Shown here in pieces: positions 11,206 to 23,318 of a stretch of DNA of 64,000 nt. The notes under the pieces were generated by a model that was given only the letters and a program-made list of their open reading frames with translations, was not told where the DNA came from and did not search any database. Source of the stretch: Ctenosaura bakeri (Eukaryota > Chordata > Lepidosauria > Squamata > Iguanidae); NCBI GenBank assembly GCA_948474755.1, contig CAOLHI010004259.1, positions 1-64,000 on the forward strand, in the 5' to 3' direction. Made by a program: the position numbers and the translations under genes. The first letter of the stretch is position 1; the number at the start of each line of letters is the position of its first letter.

Positions 11206-12679
11206 TTATCTAACGTTGGAGCAATTTTTTCCTCCAGTCGGCTATAGATTGTACTGCATTTGTTTGTGCCCATTCACTACAACTGTATTTCTTTCCTGGA
11301 CGCTCTCCAAGAACTAGCAGCAGACAGTACAGGGACTGGAACCAGTCCATAGACCACAACTTTGAGTAGTGTGGTTATTGGACACACTGAGAATCACTAC
11401 AAGATCTCCAGTGATTTGCAATAGATGAGTAAAGAGTTCTGCATCCAATATGCTCTAACAACAAAAATAACAATAATTATACTGCTAAAATGAGGAAAGC
11501 TTGAGTAGAGACTGGATATAGGTTTTTGTGTGAAAGGATTACAAGCCCAGTTCTGACACTAAAACAAATCCTTGGTCTCCGCTCTACTCTTTCATTTTAC
11601 TGGGTGCATTTGCCATGTTCTGCACCCCTGTTTTGCATTTGACTCAGGTTTGTGGACCTTGAAGGTCTGAACAGGAAACAAAGGAGAACCTGGAAGCTTG
11701 AAGTCTGCTTACCCCGTTTCAGAAAACACAGGCAACCCCTTATGAAGGGTTTTGCGTTCTCTGTGGGGGTATCTGTCACTCCATGTACCTCCTGTGCAAG
11801 GCTAAACTTCCCTCTCCTGCAAATTCCATCAGTTCTGTCATCGTGCCTTCTTTTGCAAACTCACTCCTCCTGTAGGTAAAAGAAACAAACAGCCAAAAAT
11901 ATTCCTCTCCAATGCATTCTTGCATGTACTGTTGGAAGAATGCATGCACACTGCCACCACTGATGAAAGATTACTAAGTACTGCACCACAGCACATTCTT
12001 CTTACAGAAAAGTGGTGGTAAATACATTGAACTATTACAGTGTCTTACAGTTAAAAAAAAAAATCCAACGTAGACTGCATGGAAAACTCACATAGCTACA
12101 GGAATAAAAAAGAAAAATTAAAATCACTCTCCCCCTCCTTTTACCTGGCCTTAATGATATAGTGAGCCAGCATCTTGGCCCTGAATAAATATGGAGTCGT
12201 CAACAGATTGATCGATCGGAGTGGGTGAGCAATTCTGGTGAGTATGGCAGCCAATTTTCTGCCAGTGTGACCTTCCGGTGCCCACACAGACTGATAAAAA
12301 TGCTCAAAAAATTAAAATATGAAACCAGAATTCTGTTTCTTGTGAAAAACTGCTGTGTTTTGATGTTAAACAGTACAAGGAGACCCTACCACCTACTTAA
12401 AGGGCAAATCAAAAGAATTCCAATTCATACCCTTTTCCCCGAAAAAGGATAGTCTAAGGGGTGTCAGAGCTTCCAAAAACTGACTTGGAACCACAGTTTT
12501 CCTACCCACAGTATAGATGAAGCATATCAATCACCCTCTCTTCCTGCCCTGATATACCACCTTGAGTTCCATGCTGGAAATAAATAGCTTAAATATACCA
12601 AATGACAAATAAATATATACTCTCGGAGGCACAGCATACTGCATTAATACTCAATGCCTTTCTTTCTTTGATGTAAGCT
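11206..12679. other. No recognised gene; AT-rich DNA
   Basis: No motif, repeat terminus or RNA gene could be identified in this stretch. Confidence 0.4.
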
Positions 12680-12880
12680 GTTACACAAACCATCAGTAAC
12701 ATCTTGTTCCTGCTTTTCTTCTCCTGTATGATTTTTATCATCCTTACCTCATGAAGAAGCCAGTGAAGCCCTGAAAGCTTGCATGATCTATTTTGTGCTT
12801 TTTTTTTAGTTGGCCCCACAAGGGTAACACTTTTTTGTGGATTTTGTTGTATTTTGTTGCAAGGCAGATGCAGCTATCTC
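12680..12880 (+). mobile_element. Penelope-like terminal repeat piece with decayed hammerhead core, copy A
   Basis: The segment holds CTCATGA (12748-12754), 18 bases of possible helix II and then GAAA (12773-12776), followed by GCTTGCATGA. A hammerhead ribozyme core needs CTGATGA and GAAA, so one core base is changed and the helix pairing is mostly lost. Downstream GTTGGCCCCACAAGGGTAAC and TTTTGTTGTATTTTGTTGC match copy B at 13262-13490. Terminal repeats of Penelope-like elements are known to carry hammerhead motifs; assignment to that group is my inference. Confidence 0.5.
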
Positions 12881-13261
12881 TGAATATGTTTCCTGGATTT
12901 GAAAATACTGAATTGAGTCACAACAGGGAGTCCTTCAATAAGAGGGAGGGACTCAACTCTTGGAGTTTTTTACCTCCAAGAAAGGTAAAATTCTTTCATT
13001 TGGACCACAGTTGGCAAGTTTTACCTATGCAGCACCTACGATGTAACAGTGCAGAAACTTCTGGAGAAATTCACTGTTCTCACCTAAGAACGGAGCAGCA
13101 GTCAGGATAGCACAGGACAGCAATAGCCTGGATCTCAATGGAAGTCACTTTGCCACTGCTAATGGATTTTAAATTTTATTGCCTGTTTACTGCCCTGTCC
13201 ACAGTCTCCGCATGACCAAGAAGGGAAGCCTCTGCCTACATTGAAATCCCTCTAGACCATC
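12881..13261. other. No recognised feature
   Basis: Sequence between two Penelope-like pieces. No motif was recognised. Confidence 0.4.
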
Positions 13262-13490
13262 TTAACTGATAACAGAAGTAACTTCTGAGACAAAAAAAAA
13301 TAGCCCTGTGACTCTAGCTTCTGTATGATTTTTAACATCTTTGCCTGATGAAGCAGCCAGTGAAACTTCAAAAGCCTGTTGCATTTCATGCTTTTTAGCT
13401 GGCCCATTAACAATATCACTGTTTTTTGGATTTGGGATTTTGTTGTATTATTCTGCTTTCTGGCAGTTTTACCCATGCCACTGTTCACAA
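13262..13490 (+). mobile_element. Penelope-like terminal repeat piece with decayed hammerhead core, copy B
   Basis: It has an intact CTGATGA (13345-13351) followed by AGCAGCC, AGTGA and AACTTC. Then AAAA stands where GAAA is expected, so the ribozyme core is broken at one base. The downstream part (TTTTTAGCTGGCCCATTAAC, GGATTTGGGATTTTGTTG) aligns with copy A and with the piece at 36840. Confidence 0.5.
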
Positions 13491-14199
13491 CAGTATTTTT
13501 AAGCCCCCCCCCCAAAAAAAAACCATTCCTGAAAATCTGCCCAGGCTACAAATTCAATGAAAATGGAAAATGTGGTACTACACGTCTGATGCCAGGAATT
13601 CTGCAGTGGCAAGGAAGTGGTGAATAGTAAAAGAAAGAACCAATAGCTGTCATGCAGCCTGGATTTTCAGACACCCAATATTCTCTTCTTATCAACATCC
13701 CTGCATCTGTCCCAACATTTCTCAGCTGCAGCTGCTCATGAGTTTTGCTGTTACCACTGCCACTGGGGTCAAGCTGACAGAGGCCACCCTGAAGGATGTC
13801 CCTGGTGCTAGCAATTTCGAGGAGGCAGAAGGTGGGGGGGGAATAAGCCACACAAAGACTTAAGATATTCCAACTGCTGCTATGGCATCTTCAGCCAGGA
13901 TCGGCTGCATCACAACTCCTGCTTTTGCAGCCAGACAAAAGATAACAAGGAACAAGTGTAAAGGGAGAGACAGAGAGACTCCCAACCTCTTAGACAAAGG
14001 GCTAGTCCTACCCACCCCCCAAGATGCCCTTCTGACTGCAGCTGCTGTCATGTGGGGACACAAGCTAAGAATATTTAATCTGCTCTCCTTGGAACTCCAG
14101 CTCTTTGAATCTGTCAGTTGTATTTCTGGGATGCTTTAAAGAGGAAAGTGAGGAAAAATCAGAAGGTTAAAAACAACCTGCTTGCTGACCACAGCATAA
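13491..14199. other. No recognised gene
   Basis: Contains a C-run and A-run (13503-13523). The small open frames on both strands lack any recognisable motif. Confidence 0.4.
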
Positions 14200-14540
14200 A
14201 TTTTGCTAGTAGAAGCCCAGGAAGCAGCAACACAACTACCATCTTTAACAACTTGGCTGTGTAAAATGTGGGACATTATTGTGGATGAGCAAACCTATTT
14301 TCTGAAAGGGAAAATTCAAATTAATGGATATCTTCAAAAACAACTGGATTCTATTCTTAAAGCAGAGAGACAAGGCCAACTATAACTTAAAATATACCAA
14401 AAAGAATTTAGCAAAAATAAAAAATGACCACATAAATTTGGATTGTTTGGTTTTTAGTAACATTCTCACTTTTCCCTTTCTAATTTCTTTTCTTCTTCTC
14501 CTTTCTGTTGTCTTTTTTAAAAAATAACTTAGCAAAATTC
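14200..14540 (+). mobile_element. Possible L1 LINE 3' remnant
   Basis: A 60-codon frame (14203-14385) contains LPSLTTWLCKMWDIIVDEQ, which resembles the tail of L1 ORF2 proteins (WL-x-K-x-W-x-I). It is followed by an A/T-rich, untranslated-looking stretch. Evidence is a single short block, so the call is tentative. Confidence 0.35.
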
Positions 14541-15189
14541 AAGAGAACAAAATAAAATTTCCAACTTGTCAGTATTCCTGTAATACACACACATATATAA
14601 TACACATATAGTTTTTCTAGCCTCTTAAGTTAAGATGTCATTCCAAAGGATCACATGAGAACTGGTTAGATCTATTTCAGTTTCTACTAATAAAAGAAAT
14701 AAATGGAAACCAATCCATAATAAAGGAGTCACTATAAAGTTCACTTCTTGAGTTGTGAACCTGTTCAGTTCTTCAATGACTGCAAGAAACCACAACTTTC
14801 CATACCAATGATTCAAAGATAAACAGTGGAGACCTTTTCCTTTTTGAGTGATTACCATGCAACCTGCTAGGCAAAAAAAAAAAAAAGGTTTCTTATTGTA
14901 TCAATTTCTTCAATTATAGTCATATTCTATCTTCCCTCAATGGCCTTTAGCCAACATAGTTCACCTCCACATTTTTACCTTCACAACAGTTCTTTTGGGG
15001 AGTTTCATGGTTCACTCTCTACTTAGCCTTGGGGAGGTGGGAAAGAGAACAGGACATCTACTGCAGGTCCCAAATCATCAAGCTGGAACCCATGCATTGG
15101 AGCTTGTCCACAAAGGTTAATGAAAATGATCCAGTGTTCCACAGCACCTCCTCCCGCCCCAATTTTAACAAGTTGTTGTTACCTGCCAT
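14541..15189. other. No recognised gene
   Basis: AT-rich. A poly-A tract at about 14873-14886 may be the tail of an old retroelement, but nothing upstream of it is recognisable. Confidence 0.4.
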
Positions 15190-15345
15190 CATGTTGGCTT
15201 TGACATGTGGAGATCTTATGAAAGCAAGCTCAGGTCCTGGAAGCTCCAGGCTGTGGCTTCCTTCATTGTATCAATCCATCTGTAATGTGGGCTTCTGCTT
15301 TCCTTATCACTTTCCACTTTACTGAACATTACTGTCTTTTTCAAA
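15190..15345 (-). mobile_element. RTE/BovB-like LINE 3' fragment, antisense
   Basis: Antisense to the same 3' coding region as at 5935-6245. Shared blocks include GGCTGTGGCTTCCTTCATTG, CAATCCATCTGTAATGTGG and TCCACTTTACTGAACATTAC. The copy is short and degraded. Confidence 0.5.
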
Positions 15346-16083
15346 AAATATTGATATATAATTTCTATAAAACTGGGGGAGAAATGGGAGAGGGAGGAAA
15401 AGGGAGAGAGAGAGCCGGAGAAAGAGTTGTGATCTATCTACAGGAAAGTTTGGCCATAAAAGAACAACCAAAGAGAGAACGAATGCTGTATTGCGACAAG
15501 TGTTCTTGATGGGCTCATTTAAAGAACGAAAAGAGAGAGAGAGAAAGCAAATAAGCAAGCAACAAACAAACAAAGCTAAACAGCCTTTTGCTCTAATTCT
15601 CTCCTCTTCCTTATTGAAGTTTAATACACATTATCATGGAGCTACCAGTGTTAAGAAAATTGCTGGATAAACGCTTGTGTTAAACCAAGGCATGATGGCT
15701 CTGTGCCAAACATAATGCCAAACTTCCCCAGTTGCGAAAATGAGCTGTTTTTACACACCAAAGTAACCACGCAGCAGGCCTGTGGAGTTGGAAGACAGCT
15801 GACAGAGATGACTGTGGCTGTCCCCCTGTTGTACAGACATCCATCCAAATACCAACATCTGCTATGCCACGATTTACTTTTTACACAACATTTAGCAAAA
15901 CAGCGCGCTTCTTGACTGCGGCATCGTTAAAAGGGAAGGAACAACAAATAAATCGCTAAGATGCAGGGTCCCATCAGACAATCACAAAATTAAAGAGCAG
16001 TTTTTCTTGCACGAGTTGAGCTTTAGTTTCAGATTTATTTGACTTTCTGGAGTCGTAAGTAAAAGAATCCAATTGCATTATTT

Positions 16084-16084
<1 letters not shown>
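15346..16084. other. No recognised gene
   Basis: Contains purine-rich GAGA tracts (15386-15420, 15532-15545) and no identifiable gene or repeat terminus. Confidence 0.4.
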
Positions 16085-16122
<38 letters not shown>

Positions 16123-16158
16123 GAAGGAAGGAAGGAAGGAAGGAAGGAAGGAAGGAGA
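16085..16158 (+). repeat. Compound microsatellite (GAAA)n then (GGAA)n
   Basis: About nine GAAA units pass into about eight GGAA units. The long Phe/Leu/Ser frames on the minus strand across it are artefacts. Confidence 0.95.
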
Positions 16159-18149
16159 GAGAAAAAGGGAGTGACCTAGGAATTGTGGCTGGGTTGGGAG
16201 GTGGACAGTAAGGACTGGAGAGAGGAAAGAGAAAAACCAAATATGCAGCCCAGATTTCTGTGAAATATGACAAACATAATCCATCATTACAGTGAAAATT
16301 ACAGTTTGGAAGAGAGCAGGGTTGATGCAATCGGCAGAAAAAGCAGATGTTGATGAGGCATGCCGGGCTGCCTCTGCATTCTCTCTGCAGTTCAAAAGTA
16401 TGAAAAAGATTACATGAAGCCTTGGAGCATTTGGATGGCAGTGGAGAGTGGGGAGAGAGGGAAGAGAGAGAAAATCATTTTATGCCTGCCCTTTCTCCCA
16501 AACAATTCAAAGCCTTCATTTTCACTTGCACAATAAAGAATTAATGTCTTCCATGGGCTTCTTTGTTTAAAGACCACTAGATTAAGGGAAAGAGAGAGCT
16601 GTGAGCTTCTGTGTGTACTTCCGGCACCAGTTCCAACTCCTAGGCATCCATGACCTCAGTGCAAATAGCTGGTCCACATGAGCGTTCTTTGGACCACATG
16701 GACAAACCATTCCTAATGAAATGAACGGGCAGAAAACAAAACAAACAAACAGTCTCCAAAGACACATCCATATCTGTCCCCATTTCTAGACCACCCAGCT
16801 GGTACTCTGCAAAAAAAAAAGTGCTAATGATGCCTGCAAATGCATTAAGCATCACAATCCCACCTCTGAATAAATCATTTTGAATCCTGTCTTTCATATC
16901 GACTTCTCATCTGTCAACACATCAACACACTGAGATTGTCCACCAAATGAAGTACAGTTACAGAAACTGGCAAGGAAAATACCCTTTTCTTTTTAACATC
17001 TCTTCTGATACCAAGCAAAGGTAAGTTTTTTTCTTCTTCTCATCAAACTGAACATGAGAAAAGTAGTTTCCTCTAACAATCCAGGTTGTTTTTCCATAAC
17101 CAGGATCCAATTCTTTGCCTCTCCCCAGATTCCCTCATCATTGTAACAACTCAGTACTGTGTTTCTTGTTCTTTAGCAAACTACATTTGAACCACTTTGG
17201 CTCACACTATAAACCAAATTATTATCCCAGTTACAACGCCAGTCTTCAACGCAAGATGAAGTTTGCTGCTTCTAATTAAACAGTCACTTACAGTTTGCCC
17301 CAAAGGCAGGAATACCATGGTTTGGCACTGCATTTGAATCTGAACTCTTTCAGACAGATCCTTCTTCAAGTCTTGTTTCCCATTTCACTCCTCATATCTG
17401 ATAGCTACACCTGGCAAGTTGCTCACCAGTGAAAGAGGTGGACAAGTACCAAGAAAAACACTAGAACTTAGGTGTTCCATACACTGGGACAAAGATGGGG
17501 AACCAATACAAGCTATGACAATACACACAAACACAAATATCATCACTGGTTTTATAAAGCTGCCCACAGTATGAAGCACCACGAGACAGAGGGGAAGGGT
17601 TCCATAAAAACATAAGTATATGTACTACCACCTGTACTACTTAGAAATATAAACATATCTCAGTTGACAAAGGAAGCTCCATTTTACAAAGTCCTAAGTG
17701 CTCAACCCCCTTCCCCTCTTTATCCTCAGTCTAGCTGGAAGATTTTTAGTAGCAGAAGTGCTGGAAAGATAGTGAAAGAAGCATGGAGAAACATAGACTT
17801 TCAGTAACCTGGTGCAGTAGCATGTGTACAGTAAATGATACAATAAGGCTTGAACTTGGAAATATAAGGATTCTGCTCTAGCTGACTTTATTATAGCTGT
17901 GTGTGCCTGCCTACAACAGGCAAGGTAAACAGCAGCTACCGCCAGAATCCCTTACTGAATATGGCTGAACAGCAAAACAGAGAGAAAAGGGAAAATCAGA
18001 TAAGCCTGCCACACTACTCATGCCCCAAATGGTAAAGCACAGATCTGTAAGCGTGGCCACAAAAATGGAAACCAGAAGAAAATAATCATCTCTAGATGCA
18101 TTCTGGAAGAAGCTTTTAAGTAGTCTCTCAAATGCTCAAGATTTTTTTC
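16159..18149. other. No recognised gene; unique-looking DNA
   Basis: About 2 kb without a recognisable repeat end or coding motif. The open frames present (for example 16640-16897 on the minus strand) have no family resemblance. Confidence 0.4.
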
Positions 18150-18212
18150 TTTCTCTTTGACATGAACTGCCCTGGGAGAAGGGCAGCATATATATGAAAT
18201 AAATACTTATGC
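18150..18212 (+). mobile_element. LINE tail (L2-like), very short
   Basis: TGCCCTGGGAGAAGGGCAGC followed by ATATATATGAAATAAATA is the tail form seen at the 3' ends of L2-like elements. Only the tail survives. Confidence 0.35.
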
Positions 18213-18517
18213 AAGGTTTACCTGACTTAGGTATTCCATATTAGACAGAGACAAAATATTTGTTGAAAATATGTTGAATTGTTCTTTTCCGTGCTGGAGG
18301 AACCTACCCCTATTCTTTTCCCAGTATTTCTGCCTCTGATAACCAAGTTTTCTGTTAAAGAAGTAATGCTCAGGAACACATTTGCTTCTTTAACCACAAT
18401 AAGAATGTATCTACCACATCAGGTAGAAGATACAAAAAGAGACTTACTTATTGGTTAGCTATGTCTGTCATTTTGCCTTTCCTCCAAAGAGCACAAGGTG
18501 GCACAGAAGAATCTCCT

Positions 18518-18767
18518 CTTTTTTATTATTTATTTATTTATTTATTTATTTGTATCCCGCCTCTCCATATGGATCGAGGCAGCGAACAACTTACAAATAG
18601 CATGTATTTCGAAACATTTCTATACATGCCCCCAACAAGCTGGGTACTCATTTTACCGACCTGCGAAAGGATGGAAGGCTGAGTCAACCTTGGAGCCCGG
18701 CAGGATCGAACTCACAACCTTGTAGCTTGCAGTACTGGCATTTAACCACTGCGCCACCAGGGCTTTT
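18518..18767 (-). mobile_element. tRNA-derived SINE, near complete
   Basis: On the minus strand it starts near 18766 with GGTGGCGCAGTGGTTAAATG, a tRNA-type A box. GGTTGTGAGTTCGATCCTG, a B box, follows. The body contains CCTTCCATCCTTTCGCAGG. The 3' end CCTCGATCCATATGGAGAGG and GCGGGATACAAATAAATA resembles the L2-like tail in this window, which suggests the SINE borrows that LINE's machinery. A (TTTA)n tract follows (18524-18551 on the plus strand). Confidence 0.75.
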
Positions 18768-18769
18768 CC

Positions 18770-18930
18770 CTACTTTATCTTCACAAACTCATGAAGCAGG
18801 TCATATTGGGACAACAAGAGAGGCCCAAGGTCACCAAGGACTCTCATGGCTCAGTGGGGATCTGAACCTAGATCCAAAGCAAGAAAGCTGAGTTCAGTAG
18901 CTACTAAAACGTACTGCTTGTCTGCCATCC
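18770..18930 (-). mobile_element. tRNA-derived SINE, second type, partial
   Basis: On the minus strand it reads as a tRNA-like head with CTAGGTTCAGATCCCCACTG (B-box-like), then ACCTTGGGCCTCTC, and ends in a TGAAGATAAAGTA-like stretch. It lies directly next to another antisense SINE. It is degraded. Confidence 0.55.
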
Positions 18931-19774
18931 CTGGAAGAAATCTGTGGGCTCACAGATACAAAATGAGTTAAAAAAAATACAAAATGAGTTAAAAATAAAA
19001 ACTTAGTCAGAAATCCCAATCTGGTCCCATCAGGTTTCTAAACTTCTGTCTAAAAATCTCTTTCCCATAACAAGGGGGAAAAACCCTCACGTAGCCAATT
19101 ATTCTCCAGTTTTGCAAAGCACTTTCAATGAACCTGGATGTGGTTTAGCCCAAGACTGATTAGCTACAGTCGCATTTTACACCTAAACTGATCTTTGCTC
19201 GAGAAAATAGAAACTCATTGTAGGAATGAATGCTTGAACAAGACCTGCCTAGGTATTAACACAAAGCAGCCGTGAATGCAGTGCTGCAGGCCGCTGTTGC
19301 CACTAAGACCACCAAATGCTCCCATTTTCATTCTGGCAAAAGAAATCACACAGGAAATGGGAATGGAGGGCAGGGCACTGTGAAAGACACACACAGACGC
19401 CTTAGCACAAATATGTATTTCCAAACCACTATCCCCTGCTCTAGGCCCATTTCACTTCTAGAATAGAGAAAAAAGTGAAGTACTGAAGGACCACAAAAAA
19501 TCCTTCCATGGTCACACCCATTCTAGCTAGGCTGTGGAACAAATCTCTCATTAGGCTGATGTACATGTGGGCAACTGAGAGAGGAAGTTGTCCGCATATG
19601 CGTCTAGCTTGCACTGCTGCAGAAAAGCCACCTGGTGTCTACACAGTGATTCCAATGTAAGCAAACTGCATGCCACCATCAAGTTTTCATTAAAGATCAA
19701 TATCCAACAGCCTTCTATTCATATGCATTTTGTTGTTGTTGTTGCTGATGTTGCAGAGACAAGAAAGGGGAGAC
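18931..19774. other. No recognised gene; one short tandem duplication
   Basis: At about 18958-18999 the block TACAAAATGAGTTAAAAA occurs twice in tandem. Nothing else could be assigned. Confidence 0.5.
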
Positions 19775-19850
19775 ATGGGGACTGCTTTAGGTTCTTTATA
19801 GGAGAAAAATGAGATAAAAATTAAATAAATAAATAAATAAATAAATAAAA
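19775..19850 (+). repeat. LINE-like tail with (AAAT)n
   Basis: GAGATAAAAATTAAATAAAT leads into about seven AAAT units (19821-19849), the usual form of an L2-like or SINE tail. Confidence 0.6.
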
Positions 19851-19904
19851 TATATAGTGGGAGTGGAAATATTTATGCACAAACTCTTAAGGACAGAGTT
19901 GCCT

Positions 19905-20125
19905 TGCTGCTGCCCACCTTCAAGTCATCTGACTTATGGCTACCCTAAGACCAACCTATCACAGGGTTTTCTTGGCAAGATTTATTCAGAGAGGGTTTGC
20001 CTTTCCTATTCTCTGAGGCTGAGAGAGAGCCCAATGTCACCTAGTGGATTTCCATGGGATTCAAACTCTGGTTTTCAGAGTTGCAGTCCAATGCTCAAAC
20101 CACTATACCATGTTAGCATATTCAC
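19905..20125 (-). mobile_element. tRNA-derived SINE, antisense, near complete
   Basis: The minus strand begins near 20120 with a tRNA-like head (GGTATAGTGGTTTGAGCATT) and continues through TTTGAATCCCATGG. It ends with a LINE-type tail, the complement of CAAGTCATCTGACTTATGGC. It has the same architecture as the copies at 28141, 33990 and 56795. Confidence 0.7.
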
Positions 20126-21286
20126 TGAGATCTTCACTAATTCTAAAAGCATGGGGCAGGGAGGTATACAGGTGTTCTACAAGAGGAGCTTCAAGTATGC
20201 CTTTGAAAGTTAAGCTTCATTGGAAGCATAAACCTTGAGGAACTGAAGAGCTTGGTCTTAACTCTTTCTCTACCATCTGGACAGCTACAAGAAGTAATAT
20301 CAACTGGTTATCAGCAGTGCAATAATTGTATTTCAAGCTGCCCTGATTGAGGAAGGGGATAGAAAAAAATCTGTCCATTTAATTTCTCCTAATTTTTCAT
20401 TTCTTTGTATCTGAAAATAAGTTCCCTCATAAACACTGAAGCTTTTTTTTAAAATAATTTACAGAATTGCTGAGTACATTTGTCATAAATGCATGGTTTT
20501 TCATACACAATTTAGACCATTATGCACATTTTTTGCAAGTAATGATCTTAACATAATGTCTTTTTAAACGTATTTTCATTATTCTACACATTTTTGTATG
20601 CACATATTCATAATAAACAATTTTTATTTCCAATTTTTTATCAGAAAATTCGACTGCAAAATTCTGACAGCAGTATAATTCGCAGGATAACCAAGTTACT
20701 GGCTTGAAACTATGAAATCAGGTTCAGTTCACATACAAATGTGAACTGATATGGATTGCTCCCCTAGTCTTAGCCCTAAAGCAACCAACACCGCAAGCAC
20801 GCATGAACCACCACTGCCCAGAAAGCATGATCTTGTTTCCTCATTTAAGATTCAGTGGAGAGAGCAGGATGAGAGGGGACAAAATTAACTAGTGTCTCCT
20901 ATAGTCAAAATGATGCCTATCTTAGGAGGCATCATTAGGAACTGTTGGTGTTGTCTTTTTCTGTACAGTGGGACATATGCCTCCTATTTTAATCCAGGAA
21001 GATATTTGTGCTTCAAAAACTGGGAGACCAAGCCCCTTAGAAACTCATTCATGCTATCCTTTTACATCTGCAAGCTGTTAGTAACTTTGCAACGGTCAGT
21101 CAGGCTAACTGGCAGAATAAGAAGGGTAGAAAAAAGAACTGAGGGGTGGAAGGGTACAAAGGAGAACTGCAAGCCATTATATGTACTGTTATATGTATTT
21201 AAGCATGAGGACAAAGGAAGACATCGCTACTCAATCAAGGAAGCCACAGGCCTAGGTCTGCCAAACCTGAGCACAGCAGTTGATGA
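20126..21286. other. No recognised gene
   Basis: AT-rich with T-rich tracts (20440-20640). A 192-codon open frame starting at 20892 runs into antisense CR1 sequence and is not a gene. Confidence 0.45.
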
Positions 21287-21836
21287 TAGGGGCTCTTCAC
21301 AGAACCACAGGTTGGAGGAACCACATGGGCAATCTATGCAGGACATATCACCAAAGTATGCCCAAGAGATCTGTTTAAAGACCTCCAAAGAAGGATCATC
21401 TACCACCACCCACTTTGAGGCAGTCTATTCCATTGGGGAACCACTTGTACTGTCAGGAAGTTCTTCCTAATGTTCAGGCAGTATCTCCTTTTTGCAATTT
21501 GAAGCCACTGGCTCATGTTCTAGTCTCCAGAACAGTTGAAAATAAGCTTGTGCCATCTTCTACATGGCATCCTTTCAAGTCTCTACAAATGGCTAGAGTA
21601 TCACCTTTCAGTCTTGTCTTCTCTTCACCAGACTAAATATTCTCAGTTCCCTGTGCTGTTCCTCATAGGACTTGGTTTCCAGACCCCTTATCATGTTGGT
21701 TGTCCTCCTCAGAACACGTTCCAGCTTGTCAATATGCTTTTAGAGTTGCGGTGCCCAGAACTGGACACAGTACTCCAGGTGAGGTCTGACCAAAGTTGAG
21801 TAGAATGGTGGTACTACATCCTTTAATCTGGACACC
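21287..21836 (-). mobile_element. Old CR1/L3-group LINE 3' end, antisense
   Basis: On the minus strand the order is: a block encoding the YC(V/A)QFWAP-type region (complement of CCAGAACTGGACACAGTACT), a block equal to LVKRRL (complement of CTTCTCTTCACCAGACTAAA), then a C-terminal SLEVFKQ region (complement of AGACCTCCAAAGAAGGATC), and an ending at GGTTCTGTGAAGAGCC. It is diverged relative to the CR1 copies at 50 and 58 kb, so it belongs to an older family. Confidence 0.7.
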
Positions 21837-23318
21837 AAGTCAAAGCCAACTTGACAGAAAATAACAGCAACAACAGGGACAAAGGTAAATACATTAAAAA
21901 CACTGTTTGCACAAATATCACACAGATTATGAATTTACAATAAGAGGAGAGTGAGCAAGGCAGCAAGCTTTATATGCACAGCCATTTGAGACAGGGCTTT
22001 GTTTCTGGTAGCTCCCTACTCATCTTCTCCTCCCACCAAATACATTAATCAGGCAGCTAATTTGATTATCCAGCTGGAAGCATGTTTGCTTAGCCAAACT
22101 TTATTATTCCCTAAGCTTTGGCTTTACTAGCTATCAAGCAGATTTTGCTTACTGTTGTGATCACCTGGTTATGAAACGGGTAGACAACTACAGAAGACCT
22201 ACAGTCTCATTTTCTACCCGTGGAACTCTCTGGAGGATTATGGACTGCTAAACTGTCAAAAAATCAACACAACAGTGGATGTGGACAGAGATTCACTTCT
22301 GGTTTACAAAAATGGCTATGTTTTTATGTTAAACAATGCAGGAAGGGTCTTCCAACCTATGTTACGAGTGAGTTACTACACTTGGAGGCTTCTCGGAGAA
22401 GTAATATCCCCATTCTCCTTTTTTTCCATATTGGGTCAGAAAAATGGCAGCCTGGAAAGTCTAGAGAGGCGTAGAACTAAAAATTAGTTCCAGTTGGGGA
22501 GATGGAAATGTGGTCACAAGACTGCAATTTACCCACCTGTGTTTTAAACAAATTGTTATAAGCCACTGCATGGGCCAAATGTTTTGTGAAGCAGAATACC
22601 AATGTTTTGTTTATATTAAAACAACAGCTAGATAAAATCCATGGTGAACAATTTGAGGACATTCTACTCTTTGTCACAGTTCTTCACTTACCACCAGATT
22701 AGCCAGAAAAGACACTTGAGGAGCTCTGCTTTAAAGCAAAAAGCTTTGCTTTTTGTTTCCACCCAACCTTCATTTACTCTATTGTTCTAAGAAAAGTAGC
22801 AGGATTCCATTCTGAATGGTACAAGGAAACCAAAAAGTCATTCTATAAGAGCCAGACTATCAGAAGCATGTTTATTTTCAAGCAAGCCATGTCATGTGAA
22901 TGGCCAGTTTCATTTCAGAATTGAACATTTGCTGTGTTGGCTGTTTGGAGTACTTTTCTTTCTTATTCAAAAGAAAAATAAGCTGTTCAAGTCTGGTGTG
23001 TTGGAACACTGGAAAAACTTGTAACAGAGGAAGGAACTGTTCCCAGCAGCCAGAAAACCTACAAAATTCTTACCATAACTTTGGCACAGTACACTTTTCT
23101 AGTGTCACAAAAGCCCATTATGCTGTAAGCTTACTAATGTTTTCCCCTTATAAAATGAGCACTTTTTTCTTCAAAACCTTATTTTCCCTCCTCACTCAAA
23201 ACTTTAGTTTTACAAAAAAAATTTAAAAATTCAGTAAGAGTTTATTACTCATGTGGGACTCAATCTCTGCCCTGCAGCTAAGAGGCTCAATGGGTGGGCT
23301 GATCCCATACACAACTAA
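21837..23318. other. No recognised gene
   Basis: AT-rich with no identifiable repeat end or coding motif. Confidence 0.4.

Noticed and set aside
12748..12776. An active hammerhead ribozyme
   Set aside because: The core reads CTCATGA instead of CTGATGA and helix II has little pairing left, so only a relic is claimed.
16078..16395. Minus-strand frames with Phe/Leu/Ser repeats
   Set aside because: They translate the GAAA/GGAA microsatellite.
20892..21470. 192-codon open frame on the plus strand
   Set aside because: Its second half is the antisense of a CR1/L3-group LINE and its first half shows no motif, so it is a chance frame.
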